64,000 bases of DNA from Epiperipatus broadwayi (Eukaryota > Onychophora > Udeonychophora > Euonychophora > Peripatidae). The stretch is from positions 372,001 to 436,000 of the forward strand of contig JAQFVV010000355.1 in assembly GCA_028023455.1 (NCBI GenBank), in the 5' to 3' direction. A program made the position numbers and the translations under genes. Below the pieces are notes generated by a model. It saw only the letters and a list, made by a program, of their open reading frames with translations. It was not told the origin of the DNA and did not search any database. Positions 58,226 to 64,000 of this stretch are shown here, one piece after another. Every line of letters starts with the position of its first letter. Position 1 is the stretch's first letter.

Positions 58226-59487
58226 TCTTTATTTATATGAATTTAAAAAGAATGGAGAAGTATGGATGTGTTTATTATATCAATAAAAAAGCATTCACAC
58301 AAACATCTTCAAAAAAAGAACTGTTATTTTAATAAGAAGCATGAGACAATTGAGAAAAATGACCATGGTGCTTCTTAAGGTTAAGCACAGAGATAAAAAG
58401 CTAGTAACTTTATTTGGCTTGCTGATGTTTGCAGTTGAATAGCCTATTTATGTTCTTTTATCATATTATTATCACATAGTAATAATAGCTGCAACAGCAA
58501 GAGACAAGATAGTATGGAAAGATATTAGGAATTTGCCGTTTTATTGTTTTAAAATCTCAATGAAGAATACTCTTTATCAAATGTAAATAACTTTTTGAAA
58601 ATTTATTTGAACAAAAATAGTAATGCCAGTCAGTTTTGAATTTAGATAAATTTAGTCGAATCAAAATGGACTATCCTTTTAATGCATACTTAATGAGAGA
58701 GGTTGGCTTGAGTTTAAAAAATGGATTGATAATTTGAAGTTTAATAGTTATGTTATATTTACGTATATGTAAAGCTATGAATATTGAAAAATAAATGAAA
58801 ATTGAAGTTTATTATAAATAATTAAATGCAGAATCTTTTTTTAAAACATAGGAATTCAAATTATTTATTTAAATTATTTAAACTCTATAACTTTTAAGAA
58901 CATTTAGTTTTATTATTTTACAAATTTATGTATTTTCATTTACTCACATATTTAAAAAAATGAACATTGATTTTACATATTTAAAAATAATATAATTACA
59001 TTTTTCATATGCTTTTTATTTCTAAATGTAAAAATTATTTCAACTACAATTTGTTTTTTATTATTATTTAGAAAAAAAATGAAATTTTAAATAAAAATAA
59101 TTTTTGGAGGAAAAAAGAGTCATAAAATGCGTTATAAACATTTATATTATAATTTAATAGATATAACACTGAACTAAATATATTAAAATTTTGTTCATAT
59201 TTTATTTTATTTTTTATCTTTATTTATTACAAGGTACTTATGTAAATTTATCCATCAAAACAGATTAATATTATATATCTATATATTAAATATTTGACTA
59301 ATTGTAATTTTTACAATTTGTAAAAATATGTTAACCAAACTAAATTATATACTTCATTTTTCAAAGATGATTTGGATACAAAACTTTAAACTTTGCTTTA
59401 TCAGTATTCATATAAATATATAATGTTCATATAAGTCACTACAAATATATGTAATAAATAAATTTAAAATGTTCTTTATTTATTAGA
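58226..59487. other. AT-rich DNA without recognised features
   Basis: Long A/T-dominated spacer with no recognised gene. Confidence 0.5.
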
Positions 59488-59554
59488 AGTATAAACTCTT
59501 ATTCTTCTCTTTTACTTTCTTTGCATATCTTTATATATATATATATATATATAT
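59488..59554 (-). repeat. Fragment of family Q outer end plus TA array
   Basis: CTTATTCTTCTCTTTTACTT..GCATATCTT is the inverse of the Q outer end (31,530-31,560). A TA array follows at 59,532-59,554. Confidence 0.6.
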
Positions 59555-61315
59555 TGTAATGGAACGTCCTTGCTGCATTCCATTTAAATTGAAGAAAGAC
59601 AAAATTATCCCGGTTATATATATAAACAAATTGTGAATTCAATTAATTTCATAATGACTCTAGCATTAAAAGAAGAATAAGAATAATATATTACCGCTCT
59701 TTCAAATAAATTACAAAGACGTTACTTATAAAAAGATAGTACATCCTTTATTATATATTATGGTTTAATTTTAGGTAATATCAATGTTTTAAATACAAAC
59801 CCAAATAATAAATATACATATATACTTGCAATAAGCATATATATTAAATATATAAAGACATATCTATACTTAACAAGTAGATATCAATATAAATACAAAT
59901 CCATACTTATACTTTTCAGATATTTAAAATGATAAAAAAAAATATTACATACAGCAAATACATATAATTATTGTTTTGGCATGCATAAGAATTATTATAC
60001 GAAGTTTTAAAAAAAATGAAAATAAATAAATTAATGATAAAAATTTTATAATAAAAAATTTACGAATATAAATTTACTTATAAAAATATATATAACAATT
60101 CATATACAATCCAAACCTATAAGCTATACTTTAAGATTTTAAATTACTTAAGTATTAATTGTAACATCTGTTAAACGTTTATCGCTGTTAGAAAACAAGA
60201 CGCTTGAATTGACTATTTATAAAACGTTATATTTTATAATGAAAAATAAAAGTAAACAAAAATATCAATCTCAAAGTATATTTATATATCATTTATACAT
60301 ATAAAATTATTAACTACTTTTCAAAGTTACATGTCCAGTTTTCCTTCAAAAGTCAACTTATTCCTTTGTTTTATTTCTTTATCCGTTTAATATTAGAATG
60401 CATTCTAGTGAAGGTGAGAAAACTATCACGTTAGAGAAAATTGTCAATTCTTGGATATATGTATATTTTTATCCTTTTAAAATTTCTTTCCTTGAAAAAT
60501 AAATAGATAAATTGAAATGTTAAATCCAATATATTAATTATAATTACCTCCAGATTATTATTAGATTGACCATTATAGATTCCAGATAGCTATGTCAAAT
60601 TTCGGCTTCAGACGCGATGAAATATATGTATTGAAATTTTCTTAGTTTTTTCTTTTAAATTGCCTTGGAATAAATGAAAGTAATGGTGCAGCCTCTTGGC
60701 TGCGATATATATCCCAATTAGCAGGCCATAATTTATGTATTTACCATAGAAATCTATCTTATTCCGATATTCTGAAGAATGGTAATTTCAAAGAAATAAA
60801 GTACAACAAAATTTTATCCTTCAGTTGGTTTTATCACTATCTTAATAATAATAATAATGGCTTCTTTTTATTGTTGTTGCTGTTGTTCCACGTGCTAGCA
60901 AATGCTGTTTTGAAAACCATTGTTACACATGTTTTCTTTTAAAACAATTAACATTAAAAAAAATAAAATATCAAGCATATATATATAAAAAATATTAAAT
61001 TGAAAATTTATTTGACAGCTTTAAAAATATACATAAATAATAATATTGCTTTTTTTAATAATCACTGCAAATAAAATAATTTTTTTTATATAATCAACAA
61101 TTTATATGTCTCTATTTATTTATAATAATTAAATATTTATAACGATGTACCATCAACATATAAATAAAATAATAACTTCAAACAATAACTATACTTAATA
61201 ACCATAAACAATAATAATACTTCATATATAAACATCAACTCAAAGAGATTTTTTTTTAATAACAAATGACAATTTTTAAAATATAGATAGACTTATCGAT
61301 ATTTACAATATATAT
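59555..61315. other. AT-rich DNA with a small GC hairpin at 60,692
   Basis: Mostly featureless. GCAGCC-TCTT-GGCTGC at about 60,691-60,706 is a perfect 6-bp hairpin in a slightly less AT-rich patch. No gene recognised. Confidence 0.45.
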
Positions 61316-61317
61316 AT

Positions 61318-61425
61318 ATAGACTTCAATGCAACCATATTTTCTTAAAAAACTTCTTTATTTTCCTTACAGTTTTGACTATCCAGCAGTCTTCATTGGAG
61401 CTTTTTCAAACATCCTCTGCTTTAA
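61318..61425 (-). repeat. Family Q repeat end with decayed hammerhead-like motif
   Basis: ACTTCAATGCAACCATATTTTC, TATTTTCCTTACAGTTTTGAC and CCAGCAGTCTTCATTGGAGC match the left end of element Q. The core is changed to CAATGA on the minus strand. Confidence 0.72.
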
Positions 61426-61704
61426 AATAACATGTATTTAGTACATGTCTGCTTTGTGTATGCATGTGTAACAATCAAGAATTTACTTAAATGGAATGTT
61501 CAGTTTGAACTGCTAATACAACAATGAAATGTACTTGAAACATGTTTTGTTAATGCATTCATGAACAAATAAATAAGGACAATAATATTTTTATTACTCA
61601 TTCATTAAACCAAAGATTACCCACTTAATCAATTAAACTGTGGTAATTCACTATCTATATATACTGAACAATGATAAAGATATGTGTAAGAGAATGTGAA
61701 CTAG

Positions 61705-61747
61705 CCAAATGATGACTGCTGGTTTAGCACAAAATGTGCATCATGGG
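61705..61747 (+). ncRNA. Hammerhead-like motif, tandem unit 1
   Basis: Core ATGATGA (61,709-61,715). Helix II TGCT/AGCA (61,717-61,729) with loop GGTTT. AAAA replaces GAAA. Helix III ATG/CAT around TG. Cleavage position ATC (61,742). Helix I CCAA against ATGG pairs at three positions. Two core substitutions. Confidence 0.58.
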
Positions 61748-62011
61748 GATCATACATCTTTTTCACATACCACTGGTCATATATTTATGATTGCACCCAT
61801 CCTTAAGTTGTTAAAAATGGATGAAAACCAGTCTCTACTTTAAGAGTATTGTAGTGAAAATTGCACTACAGAAATATTATTCAGTAAGTGGATAATCTCT
61901 AATCTAATGAATAAATAATAAAATTTATTAATGTACTTTCATCATGTAGTAATTCTTTATCTATATATACTGAACAATGATAAAGATATGTGTAAGAGAA
62001 TGTAATCTGGG

Positions 62012-62054
62012 ACAACTGATGAGTACTTGATCAGCACAAAATGTGCATCTTGGG
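62012..62054 (+). ncRNA. Hammerhead-like motif, tandem unit 2
   Basis: CTGATGA is intact at 62,016-62,022. Helix II GTACT/AGCAC has one mismatch and loop TGATC. AAAA (62,038-62,041) replaces GAAA. Helix III ATG/CAT around TG. Cleavage position ATC (62,049). Helix I CAA/TTG. Only the conserved G12 is missing. Confidence 0.62.
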
Positions 62055-62185
62055 AATCATAAATCTTTTTCACATGCCTTTGGTAATATTTTTATAATTA
62101 CATCCCTCAACAAGGTGTTAAAAGTGAATAGAAACCAGTTTCTACTTTACATCAGAGTAGTGTAGTGAAAATTGCACTAAATAAA

Positions 62186-62350
62186 TAAGAATAATTGGGA
62201 AATATATTCAAACAAGACATTCTATATGATTGAATTATTTTATGGATTTATTTTTAATTTATAAGCAGATATAATTGTCATAAAGTCTATACTTGGTCTA
62301 GGAATGATTTAATAATCTTTAGCCTAATAAATGGTTAATAATAATCATTA
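62186..62350. other. AT-rich spacer
   Basis: Between the R tandem and the long palindrome. Nothing recognised. Confidence 0.4.
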
Positions 62351-62351
62351 A

Positions 62352-62633
62352 TAATATCTACTAAGGCAATAAACCTAAAGCATGTGTGGTTGAAAATGCG
62401 AAGGTAGGGACCTCTACAGGTCTTAACCACAAGCTTACGCATTGGAAGAAAAGAGGGGAACTCTTCTTTACTTCAACCTTCAGCTTCACCTATTTATATA
62501 GAAAGTAGGTTGAAGTAAAGAAGAGTTCCCCTCTTTTCTTCCAATGCGTAAGCTTGTGGTTAAGACCTGTAGAGGTCCCTACCTTCGCATTTTCAACCGC
62601 ACATGCTTTAGGTTTATTGCCTTAGTAAATATT
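62352..62633. mobile_element. Fold-back MITE family F, long near-perfect palindrome (282 bp)
   Basis: The two arms of about 127 bp (62,352-62,478 and 62,506-62,633) are almost exact inverses around a 27-bp loop. Outer ends are CTACTAAGGCAATAAACC / GGTTTATTGCCTTAGTAA. Inner marks are GGTAGGGACCTCTACAGG, CACAAGCTTACGCATTGG and AGGGGAACTCTTC. The ends and inner box are shared with 46,628-46,764. The very high arm identity implies a recent origin. Non-coding. Confidence 0.9.
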
Positions 62634-63380
62634 ACTTATGTAATCAATGTGCTTTAAATAAATTTATAATAAGCATTAATATTTTTTGTTTTATTTGAAT
62701 AGAAAGTGGAGTTTATGCTATGAGTACAGAGAGTTTGTTATTTGTAAATCAAAGTATAATAATACAATATTCAGCTCAATTTTAAGAACTAAACAAGAAT
62801 TAATATTTGCTATAAATATAAAATATGTAAAACTAGTTTTGTTTTAATAAAATATTAACTATAATTAAGATCTACTTCTGAGAATTGCTTTGTCAAAACA
62901 AAAATAGAGTAACTTTTGCATTTTGAATTTGATAATAACTTTTTAAAAAAGGAAATTGTATAATATATGATAACAATTCTTTTGAGATCTTTGGCTCTCA
63001 TTAGAAAATTAACGGATGAGTAAAAATGATAATTCATATAAAAAATATAACTTGAAAGCATATTTATTCTGACAAATGAAAGATTTTATTTGCACAAAAC
63101 AAAAATAGTTCCACAAGACATCTTAAAAATAAAAAGTAAATTAGCAATTCAAATTGCTTCAAATTTATTAATATTAAGTTGTTTCAAATTTATTAATTTT
63201 ACTAATAAATTTACACATTATTTTCACAACTTTTTTGAAAACAATTTGTAATATGTGAAAGATTTTCACTATCAGGTAAAAAAAATGAATGAAATATAAA
63301 ACAAATATTCCTACATTAGTATTTTTAATAGCAACAATAATAACTTATGACTTTCTTATTATTATTTTTTCATATATCAT
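62634..63380. other. AT-rich DNA without recognised features
   Basis: The minus-strand 68-codon frame at 62,855-63,061 is AT-driven. Nothing else recognised. Confidence 0.5.
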
Positions 63381-63475
63381 AGCATCGGCTGGGAGGCGAA
63401 CCCACAACAATCGTCTGCAATCAACTGTTTGCTTGCAAGATAGCTGCGCTGACCTTTCAGCTAACAATGCTTGAC
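63381..63475 (-). repeat. tRNA-derived SINE, copy 3
   Basis: The minus strand has A box TAGCTGAAAGG (63,453-63,463) and B box GGGTTCGCCTCC (63,392-63,403), with a longer insert between them than in copy 2. It ends AGCCGATGCTATGAT, as copies 1 and 2 do (GACTGATGCTATGAC; GTTGATGCTGTGGC). The frame at 63,289-63,474 is read across it and is not a gene. Confidence 0.75.
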
Positions 63476-63884
63476 ATGACTTTCTTATTTGATTATTCTT
63501 ATGCTACAAATATCAATTATTTTAGACACATCTGCTATAATCTTGACTAAACAATAAATCTCAGAGATATAGGTCTATAATTATGGTCTATAATATTTTA
63601 CTTTGTCAGTCAAACAATAATCATAAATATCACTAAACAATGTTTCAGGAACTATAATGCAATCTGTTTTTTGTTTAAAGGTTTTTCATACTCATTCATA
63701 TCCATAAAAGAATACTTATTTACAGCCTGTAAAATTAATATTATCTAATACTACTTTTAATATAATATTTATTAAAGAAGAATAAGGTTGCATACCTTAT
63801 ATTAGTTTTGTTGTATAGTATTTATTAAATAATATTTAAATATGTACACATTATTTATGCTAAACTTAATGTAATTTAAAGGGA
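63476..63884. other. AT-rich DNA without recognised features
   Basis: Nothing specific recognised. Confidence 0.45.
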
Positions 63885-63885
63885 C

Positions 63886-64000
63886 TTGAACACAAACTCA
63901 CTACATTTATCCAATCTATCTTATACAACTGATACACTTAACCACATACATGTAAAAAGATAAATGATCTCCAATATGTATATTTCATGTTGAACCAGCA
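63886..64000 (-). repeat. Family R repeat with tRNA-like module, cut by window end
   Basis: On the minus strand it runs TGCTGGTTCAACATGAAAT (helix II and GAAA of the hammerhead-like core, 5' half outside the window), then TTATCTTTTTACATG, the A-box-like TGTGGTTAAGTGTATCAG, and the B-box-like GTGTTCAAGTCCC. It links the hammerhead-like part directly to a Pol III-like module, as in the arms at 16.4-17.2 kb. Confidence 0.7.

Larger units (their letters stand above)
61560..62185 (+). mobile_element. Tandem pair of family R units, period about 307 bp
   Basis: Two direct copies: TAATTC..CTATATATACTGAACAATG near 61,644 and near 61,950, each followed by ATATGTGTAAGAGAATGT, a hammerhead-like core, TCTTTTTCACAT, GAAACCAG/GAAAACCAG and GTAGTGAAAATTGCACTA. 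The spacing between equivalent points is about 306-307 bp. Part of the flank of unit 1 (about 61,590-61,630) is also inverted in the spacer (about 61,878-61,920). No protein frame. Tandem direct units of about 300 bp with type I hammerheads are the known architecture of metazoan retrozymes. Confidence 0.78.

Noticed and set aside
60691-60706. GC hairpin GCAGCC-TCTT-GGCTGC as a transcription terminator
   Set aside because: The DNA is eukaryotic-type and there is no upstream gene; hairpin terminators do not apply.
1-64000. Bacterial or phage origin, CRISPR arrays, operons
   Set aside because: No dense coding, no spacer-repeat arrays; LINEs, SINEs, a hAT MITE and long TA arrays indicate an animal nuclear genome.

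Overview
The window reads as AT-rich intergenic or intronic DNA from an animal, most likely an invertebrate. I judge A+T at roughly three quarters by eye; I did not compute it. Evidence for an animal: decayed RTE-type and other non-LTR retrotransposons, a hAT-type MITE with an 8-bp target duplication, tRNA-derived SINEs, many long (TA)n arrays, and no bacterial-style gene packing. The species cannot be named. I find no intact host protein gene, no intact tRNA or rRNA gene and no CRISPR array. Nearly all open frames over 60 codons are chance frames in AT-rich or low-complexity DNA. The only recognisable protein-coding material is broken retrotransposon sequence.

Layout. 0-5 kb: AT-rich DNA with TTTTAAA-type palindromes and TA/ACATATA repeats. 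5-9.2 kb: small SINE-like pieces, a hairpin repeat, a relic of the family-Q repeat, and three short islands of less AT-rich DNA (6.5, 8.2 and 9.0 kb), one next to a possible promoter. 12-17.2 kb: SINE-like sequence, a family-P copy and a 730-bp inverted pair of family-R repeats. 17.8-20.4 kb: a polypyrimidine tract, two local direct duplications and a complex fold-back. 20.6-22.4 kb: RTE relic. 24.5-27.5 kb: the longest LINE relic (endonuclease, reverse transcriptase, C-terminal region). 27.5-29.3 and 39.2-40.5 kb: two inverted copies of a long non-coding repeat. 30.3-31.6 kb: fold-back element Q. 32.6-35 kb: TA/GA arrays, a P relic and a palindrome. 41.7-42.7 kb: hAT MITE followed by a fold-back MITE. 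43.5 kb: RTE 3' end. 45-47 kb: a P copy and a fold-back. 50.3-51.2 kb: hairpin repeat and LINE relic. 52.8-53.2 kb: P fold-back. 57-57.9 kb: RTE endonuclease relic and SINE. 58-64 kb: R-family copies, including a tandem pair, a nearly perfect 282-bp palindrome and another SINE.

The main discovery candidate is a set of dispersed repeats carrying hammerhead-ribozyme-like cores (CUGANGA, helix II, GAAA, short helix III, UH cleavage site, then the partner strand of helix I). Family P, an AT-poor fold-back (X) and family R each show base-paired helices I, II and III; family Q shows a weaker version. The copy at 53,073-53,114 keeps every core residue I can check. Family R occurs as a tandem pair with a period of about 307 bp and, in other copies, is joined to a tRNA-like A/B-box segment. 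This resembles known hammerhead-bearing retroelements (Penelope-like elements, metazoan retrozymes, the schistosome Sm-alpha SINE-like family). What is unusual here is several families in one locus, most of them in inverted fold-back arrangements. Ribozyme activity is inference; the pairing and motifs are visible in the sequence.
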